A stretch of DNA of 64,000 bases from Coturnix japonica (taxonomy: Eukaryota; Chordata; Aves; Galliformes; Phasianidae): positions 69,240,186 through 69,304,185 of the forward strand of contig NC_029516.1 in assembly GCF_001577835.2 (NCBI RefSeq), written 5' to 3'. The stretch's first letter is position 1. Every line of letters starts with the position of its first letter. The notes beneath the pieces were generated by a model. The model did no database searches. It was not told the DNA's origin and saw nothing but the letters and a program-made list of their open reading frames with translations. Below, in pieces: positions 35,680 through 48,900 of the stretch. The position numbers were made by a program, and so were the translations under genes.

Positions 35680-36115
35680 AGTGTGGCAGAACCACGGGAA
35701 TAGCAGAGTGAGACTTGTGGGTTGAGATAAAGCTATTTACTAGGATAAAGTAGTTATGACTACATATATACATATATATATATATACACACACATATATA
35801 TGGATGCATATAACAAATGATTGGCTGATACCAAAGTAGCACCCTGAGCAATGGAAAAGAGTGAGATGAACTCCCACCCCCTTCAAAGCTCATTCTGCAT
35901 GATGTCATATGGCCGTGCTGCATGAATATCCCTTTGGCCTGCAGGATATGGAAACCTAGAGCTAATAAAGACCGAAAGGAAGCTACAAGGATGGCCCAAA
36001 TCTTGAAGGCTCTCAGCTAATAGCTAAGAGATGCAGGCTGGCACTGTGAGAAGTCCATCAGACATGACTAAGGCGGCTGTATTTCCAGCAGCAGGACCTT
36101 GGGGCTGGGCCAGAA
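35680..36115 (-). mobile_element. LTR-like retroviral relic (probable solo LTR)
   Basis: A/T-rich block with a TA/CA simple repeat, then words that I associate with an avian endogenous retrovirus LTR in minus orientation (gcatgatgtcatatggccgt, gaatatccctttggcctg). No coding remains were seen, so it is most likely a solo LTR, old and broken. Ends are approximate. It lies between the VAMP1 promoter and the MRPL51 3' end. Confidence 0.5.
35763..35802 (+). repeat. TA/CA simple repeat
   Basis: Alternating purine-pyrimidine tract (acatatatacatatatatat then acacacacatatatat) within the LTR-like block. Confidence 0.85.
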
Positions 36116-36169
36116 ACACACAGCAAAGGTTGCAGACAGCACTGGGAACAAAGCCGCAACAAACATGGC

Positions 36170-36175
36170 TTTATT
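36170..36175 (-). other. poly(A) signal AATAAA of MRPL51
   Basis: AATAAA on the minus strand, 47 bp after the MRPL51 stop codon, which implies a very short 3'UTR. Confidence 0.75.
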
Positions 36176-36221
36176 CCGACCGTGACACCGCAAAACCCCA
36201 CTCCAGACCCCCCGGTCTCTC

Positions 36222-36774
36222 CTAGCGGTGCTTTCCAGTGCGGTTAAAGCGCTTGTACAAGAAGCGGATCCTCTTATTGAGATTGTGGTAATCGTCCACG
36301 AACATCCGATCTCCCACCATCTTCTTCTTGCGGATGCAGCGCTGCAGCTCGTTGCCCCGCCAGCCTCGCAGCCACCTGGGCCCCACGATGAGGTGCTTGG
36401 GGTGGATCTGGAAACCGCCTGGGAATAAAAGGGTCAAAATTGAAGGCAGAACCAGGGAAAGGCCTCGATAACCCCCAGGAGGGGCTGCTCGCTCGTAGCT
36501 GCCTCCGGGCACGGTCCCCTCCCGCCCAGGGCTCCTCACCCAGGATCCCCACGTAGTCGTAGACCCCGAACAAGGCCCGTTTCTCCGTCCACCGATCCAC
36601 CTTCTTAGGTTTCGGGGGTTCCCTAACGCGAAAATTGCGGGGCAGCCCGGCCAGGGGGGATGTGATGGGCAGGGGGCGGCTGGCGTCGGGGCGCTGCCCC
36701 ACACCGCTGACGCCCCGCACCGCCTGAGGCAAGGCCGCCACCCGGCGCAAAGCACCGCGCAACAGCGCCGCCAT
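36222..36774 (-). CDS. MRPL51: Mitochondrial ribosomal protein mL51
   Basis: Component of the large subunit of the mitochondrial ribosome. Two minus-strand exons, 36774-36540 and 36418-36222, give 143 aa (human 128). The N terminus ([20 protein letters not shown]) is Arg/Ala-rich and amphipathic, as expected for a mitochondrial targeting sequence. The mature part carries the family's conserved core: [74 protein letters not shown]. These closely match the human protein. The start ATG lies in gccgccatcttggaagcgga (plus-strand view), a YY1-type word with an adjoining ETS-like core, typical of such promoters. The extra length relative to human is in the presequence. Confidence 0.95.
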
Positions 36775-36964
36775 CTTGGAAGCGGAAGGAGGAGGGCGGT
36801 GCCGCGCTAACGGTCGCTGAGGGAAGGGAAGCGGCGATTGGTGGAGGCCCAGCAGGGCAGCGGCGTTGCCGGGCGCTGATTGGCTGAGAGAGGAGATTGG
36901 GTGAGGCCAGCGTGATCTGCGCGCGCGGTTTCGAGCTCCTGTGGCCGTAGCGCTGTGTGGGGAC
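36775..36964. promoter_or_regulatory. Bidirectional promoter between MRPL51 and NCAPD2
   Basis: Only 190 bp separate the two divergent start codons. The gap is CpG-rich and holds three ATTGG (reverse CCAAT, NF-Y type) words at 36837-36841, 36879-36883 and 36896-36900, an ETS-like cggaag at the MRPL51 side, and a gcgcgcggtttcgag stretch at the NCAPD2 side that loosely resembles a CDE/CHR cell-cycle element. YY1-like gccatcttg and catggcggc words overlap the start codons. Confidence 0.75.
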
Positions 36965-39900
36965 ATGGCGGCCGTGCTGCCGGCCGAGTTCCAGCTGCCT
37001 CTCACTGCTGACGACCTGCTGCGGGGAGACAGTTCACGGCACTATGTCGTGCAGGAGGTGCTGCCGGCACGAGAGCTGCCGGCCGCCATCACAGGTAAGG
37101 CCCCAGCCCTTCCCTCACTAGGCTAGGCCCTGCGAGGCCCGGCCGGCCTAAGCCCGGGTAGAGCACAGAATCATAGAATGAGCCGGGTTGGAAGGGACCT
37201 CAAGGATCATGTAGTTCCAACCCCCCTGCCTGGCAGGGCCACCAAACATACACCTTTACTAGATCAGGTTGCCCAGAGCCCCGTCCAACCTGGTCTTGAA
37301 CACCTCCAAGGACGGGGCATCCACAACCTCCCTGGGCAGCCTGTTCCAGGGCCTAACCACTCTCCTATGTGAAAAACTTCCCCCTAACATCAACCTAAAT
37401 CTTCCCTCTTTATAACTTAAAAACCATTTCCCCGTGGTCTCTATTGTCAGGCCCTTTCCAAGAGTTACTCCCCTCGGAGTAATTCCCCTTCAAGGTATTG
37501 AAGCTGCAATGAGGTCACCCCCACAATTCTCTTCTCCAGGCTGAACAAACCCAACTCCCTCAGCCTGTACTCATAGGGGAGGTGCTCCAGTCCCCTGAGC
37601 ATCTACATGGCCTCTACTGAAACCACTCCACTATGTCCATGTCTTTGTTGTACTGAGGGCTCCACACCTGGACACAGTACTCCAGATGGGGCCTCACAAG
37701 GGCAGAGTAGAGAGAGACAGTCACCTCCCTATCCCTGCTGACCACCCCTCTCCTGATAGAGCCCAGGTTCTAATTTGCTTTCCAGGCTGCCAGAGCACAT
37801 TGCTGGCTCATGTTGAGTCTTTTGTCCATCAGGACCCCCAGGTCTTTCCCTGCCGGTGGTTCAAAGCTGTCGTTCACCCTCTCCTTGTCTCCCCGTAGAC
37901 TTCCAGGCTGCCTTCAGGGAGCGGGGAGCGCTGGCTGTGCTGCAGCATTTCGACACGGTTTACAGCCTGCTGCGGTAAGTAGGGAGCGGAGGGACCTGGA
38001 GGCTGGAGGAGGGTCGGGAACAGCTGCCTCTCCCCTGTGGTGTTTGCTTGCTGCCACGATAAGCTGCCCTTGCCCCACAGCCACTTCCGAGCCCTGGATA
38101 CTGCTGCCAAGGAGGATGCTCTGGAGCTGATGATGCAAGGTGGGTGTTTGCTATCTCTGGGCAAAAATGGAGTGGTGGGGAGGTTGCTCCTGGGCAGCAG
38201 TTCAATGATGATATAAAGGCTAATGTGACTCTACCAGCAGGGTTACTCCTTCAGTCCATTACCAGTATACGGGTCTGTAATCTTGGTGGGCAATGCAGAG
38301 CTGTGCGTGCTCGCTGTAAGGGCAGGCCGACAGAAAATCCCCTTCCCCGCGTCCCTGGGAAATAAATCCTTGGGATTTGTCAGCTCTGAGCAAGTGCTTC
38401 TAGGAACTGATTGGTGGCTGGGGAACAGGATGGGAAAGCGCCTCTGAGGTTTTGGTTGAAGGGGCAGCCCACGTTACAGCTGGTGAGACGTGAGCACACA
38501 TCTTTGGTAATCTGATGACTGCTCTAGGTCTCCAGAGCAGGGAGGATGGTTGAGGAACCTGGCCAAGAACGTTCATCTTTTTCTACCTTTCTCCAGTGGT
38601 GACCCATCATTCCAATGAGCTTTCTACCATCTTGAGTGATTCTGGGCTGAGCCATACAGACCGCAACGCTCACCTCAATGCTCTTAAGATGAACTGCTAT
38701 TTGCTGTCTGGCCTGTTGGAAGCCTTTGAAATGGAAGCCTTCAAGAGTGGTTTGGCGGAGGTAGATCCTGCTGGAAAGGTAGGTGAGAGAACTGAGGAGA
38801 AAATGAGATATAAAATGTAGAAAGTCTGTATGCTCTGTGTCAAAGAATGTAGCTGTGTTTGTTTAAGCATGGTACTGGGGAAAGCCCAGGCCCTAGTGTC
38901 TTACTCCAGTTTATAGGAGGGAGAAGAGGTTCTTTGCTATACGTATATCAGGTGTGAAATTAAGAAACAACAGTTCAAATGTTGGTCCAATCAGTTTATT
39001 GTGAATCTTAATTAGGGAGATGGGGAAGGGGAGGATGGATGATTTAGGGTGATGGGGAAGGGAAGGCAGGCAATAGGAAAGATAGAAAGAGGCAAGAATT
39101 GTGTGAAGCGGGGATAGTCACCACCAGGATGCAGTAGTGTCCCGTTGTGAGATGTTCCAATGGTCCAACTCAGAAGCGCGGGCAGCAGGATTCAGGTAGC
39201 AGGTCCAGGGGAGTCCTTTGGTAGCAGTAGAGCAGCAGTGAGGGATCTGAAGTCACATACCTCTTGTTCTTCTTCAGCGTGCAGGCATCTTCTTCAGCAT
39301 GCAGATGTCAGGATGTGGGGAATCTAATATCAGAAATTCTGACTGTATGGTTCCTGATCCCTCTTTTATCCTCCTTTTTCCTGCCTATTTGACATCCCTG
39401 ATTGCTTGGCTAAGAGTCATGTGCAGCACACCCTGAGATGGCCATCTTCCTTGAGATAAGCCCACACAAAAGACCAATTCACAGCCATTCAGCTGCAGCT
39501 TATCTCTCTCTCTTTGCCCCTGGCCTTGTCCATCTGTGTCCCTCAGACAAAGGATTTCTCAACTATTGCCCAGGACTTGCTTAGACTTGTTCATCTGTGT
39601 CCTTCAGCAAGCTTGGAGTCAATGGTATAAAAGCATGGCCTCTTACACTTGGTTTGGTCCTTATGAGGCTACCTGGCTGTCAGTATTTTCTTGAGTGAAA
39701 GTCATTCTGTGCTCAGGCAACAGTGGTCACTTGATGTAGGCATATAGATTTCTTGTACATCTAATGGTATCCCTCTTGAAGCTTTAGAGTTTAACGATCG
39801 TTTTCATTTCAAGGGAAATATGATGATGGTGGTGGGGTTTTTTTTCTGTGTTCAGGCTATTGATGAACTGCATTGTATAACTTTCCTTTCAGAACAAGAA

Positions 39901-42900
39901 GAGCCATGCCAAGTCCTCTGGGTTCTCATGGGAAGATGAGAGGGAACCAGTGTTACAGTTGTTCACACAGTTGCTGCAGCTAGATCTCCGTCAGCTTTGG
40001 AGCGGTTTAGTGGTGGAAGAAGAGTTTGTCAGGTAAGACAACCCTTCAAAATAGTGGGTTAGAGTCAGTGTAGGCGTGGGAAGAAGGGGTTAAATGGTAA
40101 ATCTGCAAGCAAGGTGGTATGACAGCCCTCTTCAGGGTACATACTGCTGGATGCCAAGTAAGCTGAAGGAAAAGTGAGCTGCTGAGGAATCACTTCCTTT
40201 CCTCGTATAAAATTCAGGTGTTTGTTGCTCAATTTCTTAAGGATACTGGGTAATCTGCCTGGTTCAAGGGAAAGATGTAGCTAGTGCATACTTAGTGTAG
40301 TTTGCTAGAATAGCGTCAGTGCAAACTGCAGTAGTGAAGTTGACTGTCTCTTTTCTGTGGTTTTAGCTTACTGACGGGATGCTGTTATCGTATATTGGAG
40401 AATTCAAATATTGGTCTTCAGAGGTATCGGGCCACACGAGAAGCAGCAACGCATCTGCTCGCTACAGCTTTGACCCACTATGATCACATGTTCAGTGAGT
40501 TCATGCTTTTCTCTTTTTCTGGAAGCTGTTCCTAGGTAGTTTTCTTGACCTCTTTTTCTTCCTTCCCTTGTTAAAAGGTGCTACCCTGAAGATCACACAG
40601 ATGCTGCAGCACTTTGAACATGTAGCCCCGTTGTTTGCTCAGGCTGTGACTCTCTGGGCTAAAGAATATGGACTGAAAAGCATAGTAGGTGAACTGCTGA
40701 GGTGAGGGAAAAAAATACCCTAACATGTATTCTTCTACCCCTAGAAACCTGAGAAACCCTTTTCCTTATTTTATTGTTCTGTGCAGGGAAATTGGACAGA
40801 AATGTCCACAAGAGCTGGCTCGTGATACTTCTGGAATCAAGGGTTATGCTGTCTTCATCACTGAACTGGCTGAACAAATTCCTTCGCTGGTGTTATCCAA
40901 CATGAGTGTTCTGCTACGTCACTTGGATGGCGAGGTACGTTTACAAAATATTATGTGTCCAGAGAAGACAAGCAGTAGAAGTACTGCTTTTTGATTTTTC
41001 TTTTTGAAAACAGAACATTTTCCCACCTATATTCAGGAGGGGAGTAAACTCTTTGAAGGGGCTGACAATAGCAGGACACGGGGAAATGGTTTTAAGTTAA
41101 AAGAGGGAAGATTTAGGTTGGATGTTAGGGGGAAGTTCTTCACTAGGAGAGTGGTTAGGCCCTGGAACAGGCTGCCCAGGGAGGTTGTGGATGCCCCGTC
41201 CTTGGAGGTGTTCAAGGCCAGGTTGGACGGGGCCCTGGGCAACCTGATCTAGTAAAGGTGTATGTTTGGTGGCCCTGCCAGGCAGGGGGGTTGGAACTAC
41301 ATGATCCTTGAGGTCCCTTCCAACCCGGCTCATTCTGTGATTCTGTGATTTTTCACAGAGATCAAGTAGCCAAAACCTGCCTTTTGGAACATGTCATGCC
41401 CTTCCCTAAAACGCACAGAGGAAATGTACACCATGACACCTACTTTCTAGTTATTGCTTCCATGCATCTGAGAACCAGGGCGATCTGACTGCTATCAGAT
41501 CAGTCTGCTGTCCTTTATTCTTCAGTATCAAGTTACTTTAATGGCTTTCATCATGCTACTTTTTGGTAAAGTGCCATTAAAGTGTTTTTATGTTAGTCCT
41601 TGCTTCCGCATTGGACCTAGCTGGATAGCAGGGCTGGATTGCTCAGTCTTGCAGGCACAGCCACGTTCAACCAAGGTTGATACAAACCCTGGAATAGAGA
41701 AATTCAGTTAAGGCTGAAGCTCGAGAGTTAGAAGGCTCAAATTCTGGCCTGTCATTCCCCCTTGGAATACGAAATAGTCTTTTATTCTCTGTTTCTAGTT
41801 CACCAACTCATCTTTTTGCAGAATTACATGATGCGAAATGCCATTTTATCAGCTATGGCAGAAGTGCTGCTACAGGTGCTGAATGGTGACCAGCTGGAAG
41901 AAGCTGTTCGTGGTACTCGGGACCATTTCCTGAACACGCTGCAGGCCCACATCTGTGATGTCCATGGATTTGTGCGCAGTCGGGTGCTGCAACTTTTCAC
42001 TCGAATTGTTCAAGGCAAGGTGTGTGTGTTGGGAAAACAGCTCTGACTCTGTCTTTTCCCCTGATCTGTTTTCTAAGGGAATTTCTGTCACTGATCTTTG
42101 CGAGAAAGACATTGTCTATGAGTAGTAAAATATCTGTTGTCCCTTTCCCCAGAGATCAAAGATCCTAAGGTTATTGCAACCAGGGAACAGAAACTGCATG
42201 ATTTTAGGTCTTCTTAGTACAGAATAGAAGGAAGAGCTCAATTGTGCAAGCTCTTTCTGGACACTACTATAGGAAAACATCTCTGTTCTCAGAAAGACTT
42301 TTCTTAATAAACTCTTGTAACCTTTTATAAGTCCTTGCTTTCAACAGATCTTGGACTAGAAGATATATGGAGGTCCCTGCTGACCTATTTTTTTGTTAGG
42401 AATCTGTAATCTGTTAGGAATCTGTGCCTTCTCATATGCAAGCCACAAGTAGAACAGCATGTGCGTGTAGAAATTTGCCTGCAGAAAAACAAATTGTCAC
42501 GAATTTCTAGGGCTTCTTGATAACTTTTATCTATCCTTTCATTGTGTACTAGGTCCTGCCTTTGACTCAGTTCCTGGCTGTTGTATCCCTGGCTGTCGGG
42601 CGTCTCAAAGATAAATCTGTGGTGGTAGTTAAAAATGCCATCCAGCTCCTGGCTGCGTTTTTGTCCAATAATCCCTATTCTTGCAAGGTAATTCCTGTTA
42701 ACAGGGTGGATATGCTAGAAGTGTGTTTGCAGGCTGAGTGTCTGTAGCATGGTGTGGGCAAGGCAGTGGTCTTTCCATGTTGGCCCTTCAACGAGACACG
42801 AGCTTTGACTTTGCAAATGGGAGCTTTCTGAATTTTCTGTTGTTCAGATTTCATGTTCTGTGGATCTTCACTCACTGTAATTGACGGGTGTGCAGGGCCA

Positions 42901-45900
42901 AAGTGGTTGTGATCTTGATAATGGAAAAATCTGCAGTGGTTTGATGTGAATTCACTGTGGGATTTCTTTTCTTATGATCAGAATTAGGCTTTAGAATGTT
43001 CTATGCAGAGCTGCAGTCTTTATGTTCACCTGCACATCCTCTTGAGCTTCTGAGACTGGCATTTTACTGCATCTATGGTGGCCAGAATTTGCTACTACAG
43101 TTTCTAAAATCAGGGTTTTCCGAGGTGATTGATAACACTAAGGAAATAGAGGAAGGAGATTTCTAGAAAAACTAGTTATGTAACATACTTCTTCTTGGCA
43201 TTTTCAGTTGAGCTGTAATGACTTGGCTGAGCCGCTCAAGAAAGAGGTGCAGAAGCTGCAAGAAATGAAGGACCGTTGCAGAGAACCAGGTAACTTCTTT
43301 CTCTTTCCCATTCACAGGGTGTAACTTGCATTCTGTCCAGTAGGAATTTCACTCTGGGCTTATTTTTCCTCATCTTACGCTTTCTCCTGGGTTGCAGTGA
43401 CTTTTATCTCAGAACTTACTCATGTGAAACAGCGAGGCCAGTTAACTGGGAAACAAACTCACAAGAGTCTTCCTGCCACGATGAAGTAAAAGGACAATGT
43501 GAATGTCCATACTTAGGTCAACAGTGTTATTCTCAGGGCAAGAACTGAACATAAGTACAAACATCCTCTCAGGCTTCTGTTGTCAGCCATTCAAGGACAG
43601 CTTCTGCCAGGAGTTTGGTCAGACAGGAATTTCAGCTTGATTAGCCTTGAACTTTCTGCTGTCTAGAGACAAATAAATGGCAAATGATGGCACTCTATCA
43701 TTTTTCCCCCATAGTGAATTTGAGATCAGCAACAGGGAACTACCTGAGGAAAATGCCTGGGACCTAACTTCCAGATGAGTTTTTTTCCCCGCTTAAGGTA
43801 TCATTTGAATCTTTTGCATTTCTCATTCTCTCTGTCATTTCTTTATAGCTCCAACAATCAGTCCAGAAGAAGAATGGGAAGCAATGCTTCCAGAAGTTAG
43901 GGCTGCTGCAAGGCAGATCCTTCAGCCATCACAGGAAGAGGAAGATGAGGAGGTGCTGGAAGTTGAAGAAACAGCAGAGCGTGCATCAGAGCAGATCATT
44001 GGAATGCTGAAGAAGCTGAATTACAAGTAAGAAGGCTCTGCAATCTCTTTCTCTATTCAAGGAAGGTTTGAGCTCCAGAGTAAATGCGTGATTTCCAGTA
44101 ACGTTACTCTATGGGAAAGGATTGACCTGGGTATCTGACACAACATGCTGGCAGGAGTTCAGGGCATAGTTGGATGGTTTCCCTTACATTCTGCACTAAT
44201 GGGTTGCTGGTGTTCTGTTGGGTTCTGTCATTGACCAGGGGTGCAGTTCGCCTTACACAGAAAGCAGTGTGCAGCTTCCAGGCACAAGAGCCCTTCAGTA
44301 GCTTCAAAGAGGAAAATGAGGAGGCAAGGATCCTGGGCATTCTGGAGAGACTTTACACAGGTAACTACAGCAGATTGGTCTGTCTCTTCCCTGTGTTTAA
44401 GCTGTAGTTAGAGTTAGACTAAAACTGTCTGGAATGCTGCATTTCTTTCTTCAAACTGTGGGCCTCAGTATACATGTATGTAACTCACCAGTTCACAGTT
44501 GTATCATATCTGCTGAAGGGAGTGAAGCCAGTGTTCCTTATTGTCATGGAGTTATCTAGATCAATCTATGTCCGTCACGGGGGCAGTAGGCCTGTGGGCC
44601 CCCCAGCCCCCAAAAATGGGAAGGGAAAAGAGAAAAGGGGTGGGGAGATGGGAGCTGGGCTCAGGGAAACAAACAGAGCAGCAGCAATGATAACTTATTT
44701 TACTAAGTATGATATCAGAATGTAAGATAACACAATATAATACAATCTAATTGAAAATTGAGGCTAATAAATCAAGTGAAATAAGAGAGTTTTCCGAAGA
44801 CTGGGAAGCCTGCTTTGAAATGGAAGGCACACATCTTGGAAGCACACCCACACCCACTGCCAGGCAGTGAGAGAGAGCAAGCCAGCATCACTTCCATGAC
44901 ATATTTTCCTCTCTGACCGTGAGGTCCTCTGGGATGTGTAGTTCTTTTTCTCTGTGCTCCACATGATATTATGATGTGGAATACCAACAGCAAAGACTAC
45001 AAAACCGTGACATTCCACCCCTTATTCTACATCACTTCATCATGCTTAATATACATATACAAACGTATATATGTATATACATGTATATGGGGTACTGCAT
45101 ATGTTTCAAGACACCCAGTGGTTGCCTCCACCATAGTAAGCACATAACACTTATCATTGTGAGATCGTGGCAAGGTGATATAATCAACCCACCACACCTT
45201 TCGCCATCTCCCTCTCCCTCCCCAGAGAGGTTTCATCCTCTTGGCTTGTTTAATTATGGCACACGTGTAACAGTCATAAATAACCTGTGCAGTAGCATCT
45301 ATAGTTAAGTCCACCCCTTGGTCTTTAGCCTACTTATATGTCATGTCTGTACCTTGATGGCCTGAGGCCATCAAGCTAGAAATAATTCACCCTTATTCTG
45401 CCAGTCCAAGTCTGTTTGAGCCACCTCAATTCTGGCTGCTCAATCTACCTGATGGTTTTTTTGTGGTTCATCAGTAGCCCAACTCTCGGGCACATGAGCA
45501 TCCACGTGATGCACCTTTACAACCATATTCTTTATTTGGGCAGCAATGTCTTTCCACAGTTCAGCAGCCCAAACAGGTTTACCCCTCTGCTGCCAGTTAT
45601 TTTGCTCCCACTGCTGTAACCACCCCCATAAGGCATTTGCCACCATCCATCAGTCAGTATAAAGATAAAGCATTGGCCACCTCTCCCGTTCAGCAGCATA
45701 TAAGGCCAGCTGGACAGCCTTTATCTCTGCAAACTGACTTGATTCTCCTTTACCTTCAAGGAGCAAGGAGTCCCTGTTGGTGCGGTACTGCTGTCTGTGC
45801 ACTGTCTTTGTAGCAATTGGTACCTGCTGCTCTTCTATGCATAGCAGCCCCACAACAGATGCTCATAGTACAGGAGTAGGTTGGTCATGCCACTTCCTCA

Positions 45901-48900
45901 TGTCTTCTCCATGGTCATGTAGGTAATGCCACAAGGCAATATGCGATGTAGTCTTACTGTTGTTCCTTGCTTGAGCTGGAAAGTGTTTGCGTCTAATAGC
46001 TGAGATTTTTGATGATACAGGTGAGGAGGGTATCACTTTATCACTTCTGACCTGTCTGGTTGTGTGTGGAGTTCTGCTTCCTGAACAGTTGGTGGCATAT
46101 AATGCTCACTCTTAAAGGTCTTTACCAAGTGCCAGATTCAAGCAAAGTCTTGCTCCTTTAGGCTCACATTTCTTGCTGTATTTTGCTGTATATGCACAAC
46201 TGTGCATACTGAATTTTGTGTTTGTTTCAGAATAAGGTCTCCTGGCTTATTCTCCTGAGCTAATTTCTGATTTGTTTTGTTTAAGAGAGCTACTATCTAA
46301 ATAATCTTTTCACCTTTGTCAGCTCCCCACACCTGTACAAACTGCTACGGAGCAGTAGTTTTTGCCTTCTCTGTACTCTGTCCTAATTCTCTTTTAGGTC
46401 CTCATCAGTCTTTGGGGAAGTATCAAGATCAGATTAACCTCTTCAGTGTTTTTATGGTATTTAGGTAAACTGGATCATGCCTTTTTCCACCTGTTTTAGT
46501 TGATACTTATGTGATGTGCTGTGTTGTAGTGCTGGAGTTTGCGCTATGATACTCTGAGATGTTGTCTTTGTAGGGAGTGTCTCTGTTTGTTTGGTTTGAG
46601 TCGTGTGGTTTTTTTGGCTTTGTTTTGTTTTTCATGGAAGTCTCTTGATTCTAATGTCAGTAAGGGGTGGAGTGTGAAGAATTAAAATGCCCTGAACTGT
46701 TCCTGTTTGTCTTATGCCTTCAATACCCGTAACAAACAAGTGTTCACGCTGTGCAGGTTTTTGCCCAGGTGAGAATAGTGGGGACTCTCCATGTGAAAGT
46801 GGCAGTCTTACAACTGAAGAAGCTGCGCTGGAAGAGCGGCCTCAAGAGCAGCCTCAAACAGAGCTGGTCAAACAGGAGATGTTGGTGCAGTATCTACAAG
46901 ATGCCTACAACTTCTCAGTGAAAATCACTGAAGCCCTGAGCCAGATCAGCAAGCTGATGTATGAAAACTCTGTTTCAGGTGTGTGAAATAGCCACGGGGG
47001 CTTTTTTCCTCTTTGTAGTTCCTAGGTTTGTCCCTTTTTGCTGGAGAGGAGACACAGTGTTAGAGCTCGAGGGGAAGGGTTGGAAGAGCTGCTGTTCACT
47101 GAGCAGATGTCACAGACACTGGAATACTGGAACAGCAAGCACTATCTACTTGGTTGTTGGGAGAGATTTGCATTAGGGCATGAGGGCTTTTTAGACACGT
47201 GTAGGAGCCAAAGTTTTAAATATCAAGATTAGGAAAAAAGGCCAAACAAGCAAAAAGAATGTGACCGAGATGATTATATTTATGTAGGTTCTCCTCTCTT
47301 GAGGGAGGGAATCTCAGCTGTAGTTCTTCAAAGTAAGTGTGTGAAAGGAAGCTGCGTTCTGTTTCCTGGTGCCTTGATGCAACTTCAGCTGTTGCAGTGG
47401 GGTAAAGAGAGGAACTTCACCTTTCCTTACACTTTATTCCGTAGCTAAAATTGTTACTTTTCAACAGATCCTATTGCCTGGTTCTCTTCAGTGTTGTACC
47501 TTCACTACAAATGTGAAGTGATGAGCAGTCCTTTAGGTTACCTCAGCTACTAATATTTAATACTAACTTGTTTGTCACAAATCAGCATCCCTGGGGTAGA
47601 GATCAGGTACAACTCCCTCCTCTCACAACCTCCTTCCACTTGCTAACCACTCTTCTCCAAGCTCTATCATATCACATTTAGCTCTAATATTGCTAATTTA
47701 CCCCCATTTCCTCCAGGATATCTATGTGTGGTAGTGACCCTATTCTGACGTAAGCCATTTGCAGACAGTAGCAGTGATCATGGATACTTCTAGGGCTAGC
47801 TATGAGATCACTGTGCCTATGAATTTGTCTTAATGGCCTCTTTAATAATGAGAAGGAAGGAACTGCACTAATGCAGCTGTTCTTTCCTCTGCAGTGGTTC
47901 AAGAAGCCATAGAGTTCTTTGTGACGGTCTCGCAGTTTGGTGTGCCCCAGGCACTGCTTGGAGTCCGCAAGATGCTTCCCCTCGTGTGGTCGAAAGAGCC
48001 TGGTATCAGGGAGGCTGTGCTGAACGCCTACAGGCAGCTCTATCTGAGCCCCAGCGGGAATTCAGAGAGGTATGGGTTGTCCTAAACAAAAGGGTTTGTT
48101 TGTTCATTTGTTTTTCCTTTCTGTTCCAACAACTCCCCAAAGAAACGTTTCCTATATGTCCCATCTGTATTCATGTGTAGGAAAAATTAACTCAGCGGAA
48201 CTCCATATGAGAACTCACAGAATGCAATGCTGTGATTTATTTTCAATGAAGTTGGTATCAGGCACTGATGCTGAACCCTGATGCTGAGCTACTGACTCTC
48301 TGAATGTTTGTTGCGTCAGTTCTTGGGTTCTTGATGGCATCAATAAACTGATTTTTTGGACAAGATCCCATGTCTTAGGAATGTAATGCTCCACCTTCCT
48401 TGGGGAAGGTTTTAGTCTGATACAGATGTTTCTTCATCTTTGGTTTCTTTTGGCTATAGTTTGTCCTGTCGCTGGGTTGAGAATTAGGAATGGCATACAA
48501 TGTAGTCTAGACTCAGGGCTGTGTTTCTGATACTAGGATGAAAGGATGGTGGTGGGATCCTTATTTGCTGACCCTTACTGAGTATCTGGGCTGGGATGTT
48601 GAGGTGCTCTTGCAAAGAGGAGCTTTATCTTTTCTGTAGCACAACACTTGCTTCTTTTTCCAACTCTCTTGCCCGTGTGCACTTTTGTTTGTACCTTGAA
48701 GGCGACAGACAGCACCCTTGCTTCTTGCTGATGCTTGACAGTATTGTCTGGATACAGCTGTTCTGCAGTTTGAACTCTAGCCTTATTTGTTTGTAGATAG
48801 TTTTGCAATTTCTTATGCTCTAGAGAATAGTATTGTGACTAGTGGTTGAGAGGGACCTGTGAAGGGGCTGGTGTGAGCCTGTTGCCAGACATTTGTGCAG

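Noticed and set aside
37178-37372. Matching small proteins predicted at 37,178-37,372 and 41,097-41,333
   Set aside because: Both are translations of antisense CR1 3' sequence; the match reflects the shared repeat, not a gene family.
44569-45985. Retroviral remnant as a possible domesticated gene
   Set aside because: It is broken, truncated and lies wholly within an intron in the opposite orientation to NCAPD2, so it is a fossil.
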